Origin: Cercophora sp. LCS_1
Lineage: Eukaryota > Ascomycota > Sordariomycetes > Sordariales > Lasiosphaeriaceae
Length of the DNA stretch: 64,000 bases
Direction: 5' to 3'
Assembly: GCA_036250225.1 (NCBI GenBank)
Contig: JAPZLL010000036.1
Span: 306,300-370,299, forward strand
Both the position numbers and the translations under genes were made by a program. The notes beneath the pieces are model-generated. The model did no database searches. It had not been told where the DNA came from and saw only the letters and a program-made list of their open reading frames with translations. Below, one piece after another: positions 10,892-22,924 of the stretch. Position 1 is the stretch's first letter. Each line of letters begins with the position of its first letter.

Positions 10892-13580
10892 AGTGGGCGG
10901 AATTGGTAGTGCGACCCGGGAGTTGACGTCGCGTCGGCACGGCCGGAAGCTGTGATTCTGGCGTTTCTCTCGGCGCCTCAAAGTCGCGACCGGGAAACAG
11001 GGAAACAGGGACCAAAAAAAGGAAGGCTTTTGTCGCACAAGGCACAGTGCACTCGGCGAGGGAAAAGATTTTGTCTACAGCTACAACGAGAAAAGGAGTG
11101 TCGGGGTGGAAAAAAGACCGGATGCGCGGGTGGCGTGCACGGTCTTTGGTCTTATCAATTTCGCTTGTTTGAATCGGCAGCCGATTCGTTCACGGCATCT
11201 GGCCACCGTCGAACGACTTGGTTCCCTCACAAAAGCGGAACTTGGGGAAGCCGTTTCGCGACCTGGGATGACTGTCAGACCATTGCTTGGAGATGCGGTG
11301 GATGAAAAGCGCAGAATCACTGCCATACTCCCGACTATTTCCAGTCTGACTCTCAATCGATCGCCGATGTGGGTTGATCCATCCCGACCGGGCTCTTACA
11401 GATCCCTGGCTTGGCTTGGCAGGGACCACCTGCAGCCTCCGGACGCGCCCCGCACTCGCCGACTGGCAGGCTCGGATCGGATGCAGAACATAGACAACGT
11501 CCGAGACTCCGAACCAGATCTCGGCCGAAGCCACAGGCAAGTCATGCTTAGGCAAGTGCCAACAATCGCATTGTACGCCTCGTTTCTTCTGTCGGTCACT
11601 TGTCTAGCAAGTGGGTGCTCATCGGTGAAATCATTAGACCAAGGTAGGCGACATATTCCCGACGCATGAGGGTATCAGCAGTCGCAGTCGGATGATCGTA
11701 GTCAAGGAGGGAAGGCACATCAACAAGGTAAGGCGCAACTGGCGGGCACTCTGATAAATGTAGCAAGAGTCGGCTGAGAGCTGGGAAAAACCTTAAGCTT
11801 TCACACCATCGTATCCCTCGTGATCACTATGCAAACCGTCATCGCTCCAGCAAACAATCATCCTCAGCCATGTCGCTGCCAGAGATCCCTCTCCTCTTTT
11901 GGCCTGACCAATACTTCTCCTAGCAGAGGGCGGTATTTTGCCACCTCCATTGGCACGGATTGATTCACTGTTTCAAGTCTGCTGAGGCCAAAGTTGGACC
12001 ATCACAGAATGTACTCAAAAGGTTGAAGGGGGCACACCCGCAGTACGATCCTTCACAACCACGTGTTGTTCACAGCGCGCCGGAGAATCTCGCCCTCAGA
12101 ACCCTCATACGCTCACTCAACCCGATATTCTTGTCCCGGGTCGAGTCTCTCCGAGGCTTGCAACGTCTGGAGCTCAGAACACCTGATGAGCTCCTACAAG
12201 ATATCGAATGGATCGTGCTCAAGTGGTGGAGCGCTAGCATACCACATTTTCAACTGTCGAACCCCGCTCCTCAGACCTGCCTTGACGATTCAAGTCAAGA
12301 TACGAGGCAAAGCAGAGAGCGACACTGGGAAAGATTGATCAACATGCCAATCGTCGACAACTACACGCGAAGGACTCAGCACTGGGCACTGTTGGCGTTC
12401 TGTGATAACCGGTTAGGGTCGTGTTTTACCACCGAAGATTGCAGTGGACATCCAACCTCTGGGTATCATATGAACCCACATCGGTGTTTTGTTGGCGGAA
12501 GAATACCCCCTTGGTGTTGTGGGAGGCCAACGAAGTATTATCTTTCGAGGGTACGAGATGCTATAGCCTTGGATCAGCACCGATCGATACTCGAGCTCAT
12601 GCCTTCTGGGTCGAGTGAAGGCTGAGATGGTCGAGAACGAAGGTCATGGTAGTCCACTAGCGGAAGGGATCACAACCTGGATTGACTGAGAGCGGAACAG
12701 AATTTCATACAGCGGGTAGATTTCAGTAGTGCGAGCTAAAGATCTCCAACTGGGCTCTGGTCATTCGATCCGGCGTGACTAAAGCAACCCACTCGCCAAT
12801 CAGCCTAGATATCTGCTGTCAAGGCCTTCTGGTAGCCCAGCTGGGCGTTGAAACCCACCAGCGTACCTATGAGAAAGAAACCGAGATGGGGAGGTCCCCT
12901 CGATGTCAGTGGAATATACAAGTATAGAACACGAACTATCTACAAGGGCCCAATGGCCCACCAACGAGGGTGGGAAAGACTGCGTGCCCCAAAGCAACGA
13001 CAGGGTTGGTACATCCTTAGCAAACTTTCTATACAATCGAAACCGAGGTTATAGGGTTCGGAAACGTTAGGCAATGGGGTTTGACATGACAAGTCAAACT
13101 GGCGTCCCAAACTTTGGCTGTCAAAAATGACTGCCATGGTCCCCACAAAATCGCGTACGAGATATTTTCCAACAGTGCAGAGCAGACAGCGTGCATGGAA
13201 TTGGGGAGCAATATGTTCTAGCTCTACAAGTAATTTAGTGTTTATACCAAGAAATTATATGATTTTCGAAACAGACTTCCCACTTAATTCTCCTCGATTA
13301 CCCCCAGGAAGAGGCTTCAATCCCATTTCCTTGTGCGACGTGCCGAGCATTGGGTTTCCTTCAAACCGAGCCATTCCGAATTAGGTTAAGCTCGAGTCGA
13401 AAACTTGCCCCTCCGACCCCTCCTTGCTGGGTGGTCTTCTCGCCCATTTTTTATTTTCAACCCCTCAGTTCCCTCCTCTTGGAATTCTGCCAGCCTCGAG
13501 ACCACTCCTCCGACATCTTATCGTTCGTCGATCGACTCTGTCCACCACCCCCAAGTCTTCCAACAGCCAATTCATTCAAG
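10892..13580. other. 2.7 kb stretch, divergent promoters, no confident gene
   Basis: This lies between the SUR2 start and the TCTP start. The best open frame is 11960-12625 (+, 221 codons). It has an ordinary composition with several Cys residues (CFTTEDCSG, WCCGRP) but no family I recognise and no obvious flanking exons. It may be a relic or chance. A pyrimidine-rich leader precedes TCTP (13380-13580). Confidence 0.35.
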
Positions 13581-14404
13581 ATGATTATCTACAAGGTAAA
13601 CCTTGAGCTCCGCGTTTTTCGCAAACCCCGCGACTCCTTGGGCTTGCGCGCATCCGTCATGTTGTTGTTACAGTCGGCTGACCTAACCGTCTCTCATTGC
13701 AGGACGCCATCACCGATGACGAGATCATCTCGGATTCGTACGACTTGAAGGAGGTCGATGGCGTTGCCTACGAAGTCGACTGCGCCATGATCATTGAGGA
13801 CGCCGTCCAGGTTGGTTCGTGACCCCACATTTCCACCCGCAACACGAGGAGGAAGCGAAAATTAGGCGGGGGACTTCAAGAGGATTCGGTTATCTAACTG
13901 AGCGCAGACACTGGTGCCAACGCTTCGGCTGAGGAGGCTGAGGAGGGTCTTGAGGATGCCGCCGTCAAGGTCAACAACGTCGTCCACTCGTTCCGTCTCC
14001 AGAGCACCAGCTTCGACAAGAAGTCCTACCTCACCTACCTCAAGGGTAAGCCTGCCGATCGGTCCAACGGCAGAGGAAGAAACTGACCAGCGCCCAAACT
14101 TTACAGGCTACATGAAGGCTGTCAAGAAGCACCTCCAGGAGTCCGGCAAGACTGAGGAGGAGGTCAAGGACTTCGAGACCAAGGCCCAGGGTTTCGCCAA
14201 GAAGATCATTGGCAACTTCAAGGACTGGGAGTTCTACACCGGCGAGTCGATGAACCCCGACGGAATGTGAGTTGCAACCAAAGTCCCCCCATGTGAGCCA
14301 AATTCTAACTCGTTGCCAGGGTTGTTCTCCTCAACTACCGCGAGGACGGCACCACCCCCTACGTTGTTGTCTGGAAGCACGGTCTCAAGGAGATGAAGGT
14401 CTGA
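13581..14404 (+). CDS. TMA19: Translationally controlled tumour protein homologue (TCTP)
   Basis: Five exons (13581-13595, 13703-13814, 13908-14045, 14107-14266, 14320-14404) give 169 residues, the family length. The protein begins MIIYKDAITDDEIISDSYD and carries VDTGANASAEEAEEG, the conserved TCTP segment. It ends YREDGTTPYVVVWKHGLKEM. TCTP is an abundant cytosolic calcium- and microtubule-associated protein linked to ribosomes and growth. Exon 1 codes for only five residues. The donor of exon 2 is GTTCGT at 13815; the closer GTTGGT at 13811 would lose the VD of the conserved motif and break the frame, which decides the choice. Confidence 0.96.
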
Positions 14405-14672
14405 GCGGACAATATCTGTTCAAGCAAAGCCTCTCCTTTCCGCATCTGAGATGATCACGTCAGTCAACTAGAATTGGCCATCTCAGAGCAAACTATGGAT
14501 TCCTCCAATTCATGATACCTTCCCGCATGTAGAGCCTCACAATTTCTGGATTTCAACTATGCTCCACCGCTCGCTTTGCCATTCTGTGATAGTTTCACCG
14601 TTAGTCTTGCGCCCTACGCCAAACTTTAAACGCCCACAATGCACCACGCTCCCCATTCAAAACTGTCCCCGT

Positions 14673-15842
14673 TCAAAACTGTGGCCTCGTCGCAAGTGGA
14701 ACGGGCGGCGGATCGCCATCCCTAGTTCTAAACCCGGCTGGTTTCTTTGGAGGCGGTGGCGGCGGAGGCTTCTTAGCCAACGCCGCAACCCCCGAAACCG
14801 CCTGTCCCACACTCCCATTTCCGCTTCCACTTCCACCCCCCTCCCCCTGATTCAAATTCAACCGCCCCCCGTACTTGTCATGCAGACTATTAGCCCCCCT
14901 CACACCCGCCGCAACCTGTTCCCCGTGTCTCTGTCTAAAGTTATTCGCCGTTGACGCGGCCGCGCGCGCATCCGAAAACGATACACTCCGCGGATCCTGC
15001 TGGAATGCCGTGGCCGTTCGCAACGCGGCACGCTTCTCCTCGAATGTAGTCCCTTGCTCAGGTGCTGTTGTTTCCGCCGGCTGAGAAGAGGTGCTGAGTC
15101 GTGCGAATCGAGAGGAGAGATCGTTGACGGGGGAGCGTTGAGGCGGTGGCCCCGGTGGGCTTTTGGGCTGGGCGGTTCCTGTTCCAATGCCGAGGGATGG
15201 GACGGATATGCCGGCTGCGCTGAGGCGGGTGAGGGAGGATTGGTTGAGGAGGTTGGAGGATGGAGGTGGGCTGGTGGGGGCTGATGTTGAGGTTGGCGCT
15301 GGCGGGTTTCGGGGTGAGAGACGAGGTGGGAGTTTGGGGGGTGTTGGTTTGGCGGTTGTGCCCGTGTAGGGCGGTGGGTGGACGGGGCTGTCGCGTCGTG
15401 TTGGGGGTGGTGGGAGGTGTGAGGTTGAGAGGCCGGAGGTGTCGACGCGGTAGGGCTTTGGTGGGGCCAGAGGTTCTGAGGGTTCGGGGACGGCGGCGAC
15501 GGAGGAGGGACGGGAGGGGGGTGGCGAGGGGATGCCGGGGGATTCGGTGCCGACTCGGCGGATGGGGGGTGGGCCGAAGGAGGACGGGTCTTGGAGGGTG
15601 TTGAGCGGGCGGGCGACGTGGTTTGTTCGGGGCTGGGAAGGTTAGTTGTTGGTTCGGTTGGGAAGGGATGTCGACTCTAGGAAGGGTTTACCCTGTCTTC
15701 ACCGCGGCCGACGAGGCTTTTCTGGTGGGGGTTAGCGGTGTAGAGGCAGAGGGGATGGGGAGCATGCCATTTGGCCTTTGAAGGTTGTGCCGTCCTTTTC
15801 GGGATGCCACCCCTTTTTGAGGATGTCCTTATAGTCTGGCAT
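14673..15842 (-). CDS. Proline-rich protein, function not recognised
   Basis: Three exons (15842-15768, 15721-15692, 15632-14673) give 354 residues. The N-terminus MPDYKDILKKGWHPEKDGTT followed by KGQMKSLVGRGEDR looks like a conserved short module. The rest is disordered, with many PPP runs, SH3/WW-type ligand motifs and a Gly/Ser stretch; the end has a run of seven prolines (KKPPPPPPPKKPAG). Such proteins often bind actin-cytoskeleton SH3 proteins (verprolin or Aim3-like), but this is inference. Intron 1 is only 46 bp and starts with GC rather than GT (ATG|GCATGC...CACCAG, branch GCTAAC). Intron 2 is canonical. No GT donor restores the frame. It is divergent from the MIS12 gene. Confidence 0.7.
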
Positions 15843-16195
15843 GGTGCTGTTGAAGTCCTACATCAATTTGTCCGGGTGTGTTTGTATCGTGATGAGGATC
15901 GGCGGAGGTTTGCTTGTTATTGGGGATAGAGTTTGTAGCGAGCGATAGGGGGCCGATCAAAGGAAGTTGACAGCTCGAACAGTGGGCCGCTAAGGTCCTC
16001 GGTTGACCGACAGGGTCTTCGGGCACTCGGCGGGTCTTGTCTGGTGACGTAAGGCGGGGCCGAGCCGGGACCCCTGCAAAGCCGATCGACACCTTGCGCT
16101 TCAGGCCGCCAAAAATGTTGCACCCCGCGCTTTCGCTCAACACCACGAACCGCGTCGCGAATCAACAAGACGTGAAAAAGTTACCACCAGCAAAA
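15843..16195. promoter_or_regulatory. Divergent promoter, proline-rich gene / MIS12
   Basis: This 353 bp region lies between two divergent start codons. An upstream in-frame ATG at 16037 would extend MIS12 by 53 poorly conserved-looking residues; I prefer the start at 16196. Confidence 0.5.
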
Positions 16196-17242
16196 ATGGC
16201 AGCACCACCACCCGCCTCCGACACCGAAATTCTAACAGAACACTTTGGTTACCCTCCGGTGAGCCTAATCGACGACATAATCAACAGCATCAACATCCTT
16301 GCAGAGCGCGCAATCAACAGCATAGAACAGGGTCTTCTCAAAGTCCCACCCAGTTCCCTCGGTTTCCGCCCGCCGCACTTCTCCAACAAAGGCACACCGC
16401 CCAACCTCCCCGACGCGGCCGACTCGCACCGGCACGAGATCGAAGCAGGCACCCACCAGCTCGAAACCCTCCTGTTTGCCTCAATCGATAAGAATTTCGA
16501 TCTCTTCGAGCTCTACGTCCTCCGCAACATCCTGTGTATCCGCCCCGACGACCGCAACTGGATCCGTCTTTCGCACTACCAGGGTCTCGATTTCTCATCC
16601 CCGACAAGTCCGGATAAACCGTCCGTTGAAACGATTACCCATTTGCGGAGGCGGCTGCAGGCGAGTCAGAAGTTGAATTGCATGCTGCATGCTGAAAAGG
16701 CGAGGAATGACGCGCTCTTGGGGGAGTTGAGACGGTTGGTTTCGCCTTCTGCTCGCGCTGGGAATGGCACTGGGGTAGCGACAGGTATCAAGGATGAAGG
16801 GGGAACAGAAGAAAAGCCTTTTGCGTTTTTGAATCACAAGGGTGATCTGACGGATGGGGGGACGGATACGCCGATTACGACGACGACGGCTTTTACTCTG
16901 TCGCAGTTGCAGGCGCTGAGGGCGTTATCGTCGTCGTTGAGGACGATCATGCCGGATTTGGGAGGTGGGGAGGACGAGTTGAGTGATGCGGATCGGGAGA
17001 GGAAGAAGAGTTGGCGGAGGGATCGGCTTGAGTATGTGGAGAGCGCTACGAGGAAGCATTTGGAGAGTGTGCGGGGGTTGGATTTGGGGAAGAATGGGGA
17101 GGTGAGGGATGGGGAGTGGGAGGGCGGCGGAAGAGGATTGGACAAGGCCGAGGTGGAAGGTTTGGAGAAGATTGCTGAAGCGTTTGGGGGTGGGAAGGGG
17201 AAAGGGAAGAAGACTGGTGGTGATGAGATAGATGAGTCTTGA
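16196..17242 (+). CDS. MTW1: Kinetochore protein Mis12/Mtw1
   Basis: This single-exon gene encodes 348 residues. The N-terminal block EILTEHFGYPPVSLIDDIIN followed by SINILAERAINSIEQGLL is the signature of the Mis12/Mtw1 family, the core of the four-subunit MIND/Mis12 complex that links inner centromere chromatin to Ndc80 at kinetochores. A helical coiled-coil segment follows (HEIEAGTHQLETLLFASIDK onward, about residues 80-200). The C-terminal third is low-complexity and Gly/Lys-rich. The family is typically 250-350 residues, so the length fits. Confidence 0.9.
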   Translation: MAAPPPASDTEILTEHFGYPPVSLIDDIINSINILAERAINSIEQGLLKVPPSSLGFRPPHFSNKGTPPNLPDAADSHRHEIEAGTHQLETLLFASIDKNFDLFELYVLRNILCIRPDDRNWIRLSHYQGLDFSSPTSPDKPSVETITHLRRRLQASQKLNCMLHAEKARNDALLGELRRLVSPSARAGNGTGVATGIKDEGGTEEKPFAFLNHKGDLTDGGTDTPITTTTAFTLSQLQALRALSSSLRTIMPDLGGGEDELSDADRERKKSWRRDRLEYVESATRKHLESVRGLDLGKNGEVRDGEWEGGGRGLDKAEVEGLEKIAEAFGGGKGKGKKTGGDEIDES

Positions 17243-17434
17243 TGATGGGCTTCCGATTGACTCTCGATGGTTCGGTGTTTGGGCGTTTGTTGGGGATACA
17301 GATACCAGGACATGTGCTAGGTCGGATGAGTTTTGGTTCAATCAATACGCTCGGCGTTTTCTCACGCCGGTAAAATCATGGCTTCATTTGCGTCGTGTAT
17401 GGATACATGATTTTTGTTCTGAACCGAGGCAGCA

Positions 17435-17612
17435 TTATTGCGTGACCCCGGTTTGTGCTATTGGGGTCGACCCCGACATATCTGCATCCTCCACTGGCAC
17501 CAACCTGGCTTGCTGGAACGCTGGCGCTATGATCGGTGTCGGAGTTGTGGGCGGTGCGGGAACCGAGGCCGGGACCGGGGTGGGGGCTTGAGCCGGAGGT
17601 GCAGGGGTAGAA

Positions 17613-17652
<40 letters not shown>

Positions 17653-19975
17653 AAACTTCGGATTTGATCTGTGGAGTATTTGGCGGTTGCCCTTGAGTTG
17701 GCTGAGTGGGCTGTGCATTCTGGACAGCATATCCCTCCTTCGTTGCCGCTGGTGCCTCGGCCTTCACCGGGACCGTCTTCGGCGTCGACCTCTCTTTTGT
17801 TGGGTCGAGGAATCTATCAGGTACTCCCTTGGCGGCTAGTGTTCCGCTACCAACATAGGTTCCAAGAAGACGACTATACTTGTAGTCGCCGCGGTATACC
17901 CGTTGAATTTCCTTGTAGGCGTAGCTGGTGCTGAAAGGGAGTCCTGTCTTGGGATCTCGGTACTTGGCGACGTGGTTGGTGATCACACAGGGGGGCGCAT
18001 GGCCGGGTTCTATAACCGTAAGTAATAGGCTTATGCTAATGAAAATGATATACACACTGGCAAGCTTGTTCATCTTCCTCCCAAACAAGATCTGTGTCTG
18101 CACCTGGCGATCCTTGATGGCGTTCTCATCAAAGTTTTGAAGAATAATACAGCTGCGCGTGACTTTCCCTTCGCGAGCAGGCTCTGTGGGTGTCTCCGTT
18201 TCCTTTGCTGTATCTGGGGCATTGGAAAATGCTGCGGCTACCTTGCCTTGTGTTGGCTGGAGAGCACCGTTGGTTGGAGGCGGGATAGGAGGCGTGAGGA
18301 TATTCGGAGATGGCGTATTAGATGTTGTCGGTACAGTCGGGCTCTGGTTCGGAGGCGCAAGAGTGCTGATGCCTGCGGTAATCGGAGGGAGAGAAAGGGG
18401 TGACGGCGCGTGGCTAGTATTAGGAGGAGCGAGACAGTTTGATTTGGTACCCGGCGATGCCAACCCCAACATTGGCATCTGAGCACCGAGGGAGGGCATG
18501 CCGCCTGGTGGTGCTAGCACGGGCGCAGCTAGGACAGCAGAGGGCGTTTGTTGCAGCTGTGGTATAGGGGGTGGTGCTACTGGCCCCTGTATTGGTGCCT
18601 GCGGCGATGGTGCTTGAGCCGCCGGGACAGCTGGCCCTGAAACTGGGAGCTGTGGTGGAGCCAAGGTCGAAGGTTGCGTTGTCTGACTAGCTGTCTGAAC
18701 CATTGCCAGAGATGGGATGGAAGCAGATAATGAGCCTGCAATCGCTGGAGTTGGAGCTGGAGCCGGAGCTGGTGCTTCCACGGTCGGCTGCACCACTTCC
18801 TTTGTAGGAACCGTTGCGGAATCCACATTGGGGTCACTAGGCTGAACCGTCGTGCTGGCTGAAGGGAGCGCAGTTGAAGGCGTCGGTGGATCGGCAATCG
18901 CTGGTTCAACACCAGACACAGCTTCCTCGTTTTTGGGAGCCGTGTCTTCAGTTGGCGATGGCGGCTTGGACGCATCTTCAGCCTTGACACCATCCTTAAC
19001 TTTTGGCTGTCGCTTCTTCCGTGGCGCCTTTTCCTCCATCGAAACCAAATTGCCAACATGCTTCAGCTGACCTTCTTCCAGCTCCTGGATGCCGCTCCAG
19101 AATGTGACTACTGGGCCGTCGAGTTTCCTGTTTTGCAAGGCAGCGATTTTCTTCAACCTTTCCTCTTCTCTCTGCTTTTCGGCGGCCTCCCATCTGTTGA
19201 GGCTCTTGGAGTTTCTCTTTTCCACCAAAGCAGCCTCTGCCAACCTCTCCGCCTGCGTCATCGGGGGTTTCTTCAGCGCTTCCAGTCTCTTCGCATTCCT
19301 CTCCATAACCTCCAGCTGCTTCTTGCGCCTGACCTCGTCTTTCACCATTTTCTGGTGCAACAGTTCTTTGCTGATCTTGGTCGTTTTACGCTCGGACGCT
19401 CTGGTGGGCGCATCCGCGGCAGAAGGGATCCAACTCAACCTCTCCGACTTCTTTTTCGGCCTCGGGGCTGGGGCTGGACGACCTGTCGGCGGCGGTGCCG
19501 TTGACCCTCGACTGGGCGGCTCGGTCGAGCCCGAAGGCTGTTCGATTCGGACTTTCTTCCTGAACTTTGCAGGAATAGCTTCCTGGGCTTTCCGTTTCCG
19601 TTGGGCCGTCCTCTTCTCCCGCGCCTGACGCTCCAGCTCCTTTTCGCCTTCTAGGTCATCACCACCCTCTTCCTGGTCCTCGTCATCCGAGGATGAGTCC
19701 ATCTGCACATCTGACGCATCATCTTTCGCGTCTTCTGAGAATCCGGCATCGTCTTCGTCCTCGGCGAACAGCAGTTCGAGATCGGAATCTTGGTCAGCCG
19801 GTTCTTCGTTTGCGAGCATCGCCTTCATCCGGTTTCCGGCCGTTGACCGCCTGGAGCGCGTAGTAGCAAGCCATTCCACCTGCTCTGGCTCGCCCGAGTC
19901 GCTCTCGACATCGCTCGACGTGGTGCTGTCGATGTCGGAAAGCTCTGCGAGCTTGTTTTCATCGTCGTTGGCCAT
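17435..19975 (-). CDS. SWC2: SWR1 chromatin-remodelling complex subunit Swc2 (YL1/VPS72)
   Basis: Exons 19975-18058 and 18009-17435 give about 830 residues. The N-terminal YL1 domain has the diagnostic EWLATTRSRRSTAGNRMKAM followed by long acidic stretches (DLELLFAEDEDDAG, SSSDDEDQEEGG), the H2A.Z-H2B binding region. The C-terminal YL1_C domain spans the splice site: QTQILFGRKMNKLAK joins PGHAPPCVITNHVAKYRDPK. The middle is Pro/Ala/Gln-rich. Swc2 guides SWR1 to nucleosome-free regions and delivers H2A.Z. The 48 bp intron (18010-18057, GTGTGT...TTATAG) is stop-free and a multiple of three. Without removing it, a hydrophobic 16-residue stretch would interrupt YL1_C. Confidence 0.92.
17612..17652. 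repeat. Hexanucleotide (GGAGCC)n repeat in the SWC2 coding sequence
   Basis: Roughly seven GGAGCC units encode a (Pro-Ala)n run near the Swc2 C-terminus. The length is likely to vary between strains. Confidence 0.9.
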
Positions 19976-20467
19976 CGCGCCGGTTTACGACGCAGGGGCG
20001 TCAGATAATCGCATGCGGCAAATAATATTTTTGGTGCTCAAAAAGCCCCTATTAAATCGAAAGAGGCCCCGTAACTTCGATCATCGCGTTGTCGCGTTTG
20101 TTGTCGGCAGTCGTTGGATCAATGACGTGGAAGAGATCCCAGCTTTGAAATTTCCAAAGACGCGACAGGGATTTGAGAGGCGCGGTGGCGGCTGAAACAG
20201 GGCGGGCTACCGAACGCACCTCGGTGGACAGAACCTTTCAGGCGGGTTTAGCGCGCTGTTTTAGCTCATTGCGCCATCGGTCACCGGTAACCTCGACCAC
20301 GGCCCCACCAACCCGCGAGCCCTTTGAAGCCGAAGCGGCACTTTCTCCCGCCTGCCATTGTGAGCTGTTCCCTCTTCTCTACCCGGAGCCATTGAGAGGC
20401 ACCACCCCTTCAACTCCCTAGCCTCACTCTGTTGTACATATCTCATACCAGCGTGCCTCTCACCAAC
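19976..20467. promoter_or_regulatory. Divergent intergenic region, SWC2 / cysteine synthase
   Basis: This 492 bp gap holds both promoters. I see no coding sequence in it. Confidence 0.5.
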
Positions 20468-21643
20468 ATGTTCCGCCGCGGAGCGCGCACCTTTGCGACC
20501 TGCGCCCGGCGCATGGCCGAAGCTCCCCCGAGTGCTCACACCATTGCCGTCTCCAAGGCGCAGGGTATAGCCAAGGGCCTAACAGGAGGTATGCCTCTCC
20601 ATCCCCCCTAACACCCAGTCTCAAGCACTAACGCCTCCCTCCCAGCCATCGGCAACACCCCCCTGATCCGACTCAATCAGCTCTCCGAAGAAACCGGCTG
20701 CGAAATCCTCGGCAAAGCCGAATTCATGAACCCCGGCGGTTCCGTCAAGGACCGCGCAGCCCTCTACGTGGTCAAAGATGCTGAAGAGCGCGGGCTGCTC
20801 CGGCCCGGCGGCACCGTGGTCGAGGGCACAGCCGGCAACACGGGCATCGGCCTGGCGCACGTGTGCCGCAGCCGCGGGTACAAGCTCGTCATTTACATGC
20901 CCAACACGCAGTCGCAAGGCAAGATTGATTTGCTCCGCCTGCTGGGCGCGGAGGTGTATCCTGTCCCCGCGGTCGCGTTTGAGAACCCCGAGAACTATAA
21001 CCACCAGGCCCGTCGGCACGCCGAGAGGCTGGATAATGCGGTTTGGACGAACCAGTTCGATAACACGGCGAACCGACGGGCGCATATCGAGACGACGGGC
21101 CCCGAGATTTGGTACCAGACTGGCGGGAAAGTTGATGCGTTTACGTGTGCGACCGGCACGGCGGGGACGTTGGCGGGTATCACGCGGTATTTGAAGGATG
21201 TTTCGGGCGGGAAGGTCAAGAGTTTTTTGGCTGATCCCCCGGGAAGTGTGTTGCACTCGTATTTTAGCTCTGGTGGCAAGTTGGTGGAGAGGTCTGGGTC
21301 GAGTATCACGGAGGGGATTGGCCAGGGGCGGATTACGGACAACTTGAAGCAGGATGTTGATCTGATTGATGGGTCGCTGCATATCAGCGACGAGAAGAGC
21401 ATCGAGATGGTCTATAGGTGTTTGGATGAGGAGGGACTCTATCTTGGCGCGAGCTCATCGCTCAATGTGGTGGCTGCCAAGGAGGTTGCGGAGAAGCTCG
21501 GTAAGGGGCATACCGTCGTGACGGTGCTCTGCGATGGAGCCTACCGTTATGCCGAGAGGCTGTTTTCCAGGGAGTGGCTCACGGAGAAGAACCTGCTGTC
21601 GGCGGTTCCTGACCACCTGCAAAAGTACATAGTTTTGCCTTGA
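20468..21643 (+). CDS. Cysteine synthase 2-type PLP enzyme, mitochondrial-like
   Basis: Exons 20468-20588 and 20646-21643 give 372 residues. The N-terminus (MFRRGARTFATCARRMAEAP) is an Arg-rich, acid-poor presequence. The PLP-lysine motif NPGGSVKDRAA is near residue 75, followed by GTAGNTGIGLAH (phosphate/substrate loop) and a Ser/Gly-rich GASSSLNV near the end. The fold type II beta-family is clear. The sequence resembles fungal cysteine synthase 2 (Cys12/YGR012W group) more than CysK, with a longer insert (YPVPAVAFENPENYNHQARR). It would replace the acetyl group of O-acetylserine with sulfide, but activity in this subgroup is uncertain. The intron is 57 bp (GTATGC...CCCAG). Confidence 0.9.
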
Positions 21644-21686
21644 TTTGGCAATATATTGTTACAAGTTTGTACATCATGCTCCCTGT

Positions 21687-22924
21687 TTATTCTGTGGTGT
21701 TCTCTGTCTGGGTCTCACCGAAGAGCTTCTGATACAGTGCCCGTCCTCTTCCTTCTGCCTGAATTTGGGCCACGGCATCGTTTAGCTCCTGCTCCACCTT
21801 CTTGGCCCTAGCCTCGAGCTGCTTCGCAAGCTGCGGCCCAACAACCTTCTGTGCCAGCCTCAGTCCGTTGAGCACGGGTGAGACATGCCAAACAAACGTT
21901 GACCGCATCATCTGGTACTTCAGGGCATTCTTATCGGCATGTGCCTCGGCGGGATGCAAGTCCAGCACACCGGCATTCTTGGGCCAGAGTTTCAAAAGCT
22001 GTTGCGCATGCGCTGTGACTTCCTTCACTTTAGCCTCCTGCTCCTTCTTCTCCTTCTCAGTCTCAGGGGCACTATGGACAGCTTGAGCCGCAGCGAGATG
22101 CAACCTGGCCGCCAAAAATTGAGGGTCCCTGTAAAAGGGGAATGCCAAGTGCTCGCTCGGGTGGCGCGCATACTTGTTTGTGTGCAGGTTCTCGGTCTCG
22201 AGGAGCTCCAGAACAAGATTGACCCTGTTGTACGCCTTCAGCGTCGCCTTCTCCTCCCACCCCTTCTCGACGGCCGGGTATTGAAGCCATGTCAAGAGCT
22301 CCGCGATTGTCTCGTGCGTGGTCAGCTGGAACCCCGTCCGTTTTGGCAGCTTGAGCATCTCGACGATCATGCCGCTGTGCCCATTCATGCACGCGATGCG
22401 CACCATCTTAGTGAAGTAGGCATCTGGCAGCTTGCGTCGGGCCCGCACGCAGAGGCCTTCGAGCAGATGAGGGATGTTTTTGTAATCGGTGCTGGTCTTC
22501 ATCTCTAGAAGCGCTTTCGAAACCAGTTTCCGTGTGTTTGGGAGGTCGGTCACCATGTTGGTGTAGCGGAATTCGTGTATCTTGCCATCGATTTCGATCG
22601 TGATGGGGTCTCGCTCGAGCCGGGCTTTGTGCTTGGGGTTGTAAATCTTCTTGCGCTGGTCGGGGCTCAGGTAGGTTGGGAGTATGATCTTTTCCCGGAT
22701 TTCTTCGAGGATCGATTTGAGCTCGGGGGAGGATTCTCTATTGAAGGTGATGACCTCCCCGTTTGCTATTGTCTGTCAGTTGAATGTTCACCGAGAAATG
22801 CATTGTGGTACGTACAGCGGGCTTGTGTGGTAGAGAGGCATCGCCGCGCCCCGGCCGACCTAGAGAGGGTCTGAAGAACCTTGCTCCCTCCCCGGAGGGC
22901 GTTTATGGGAGCTGTTCCCGACAT
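21687..22924 (-). CDS. Conserved probable mitochondrial protein, function not recognised
   Basis: Exons 22924-22816 and 22765-21687 give 395 residues. The N-terminus MSGTAPINALRGGSKVLQTL continues SRSAGARRCLSTTQA, a clear mitochondrial presequence with an R-C-L-S-T cleavage-like end. The body is helical. It contains helix pairs such as LPDAYFTKMVRIACMNGHSG that faintly resemble PPR hairpins, and a charged C-terminal coiled coil (LEARAKKVEQELNDAVAQIQ). I do not recognise a defined family. A mitoribosome- or mitochondrial gene-expression role is possible because the next gene, divergently transcribed, encodes mitoribosomal bL19m; that is inference. Confidence 0.75.

Noticed and set aside
11960..12625. 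221-codon plus-strand open frame upstream of TCTP
   Set aside because: It has a protein-like but unrecognised composition. Without homology or splice support I left it as a note in the gap entry.
20621..21382. 253-codon minus-strand open frame
   Set aside because: It lies antisense to the cysteine synthase exon 2, which has full PLP motifs.
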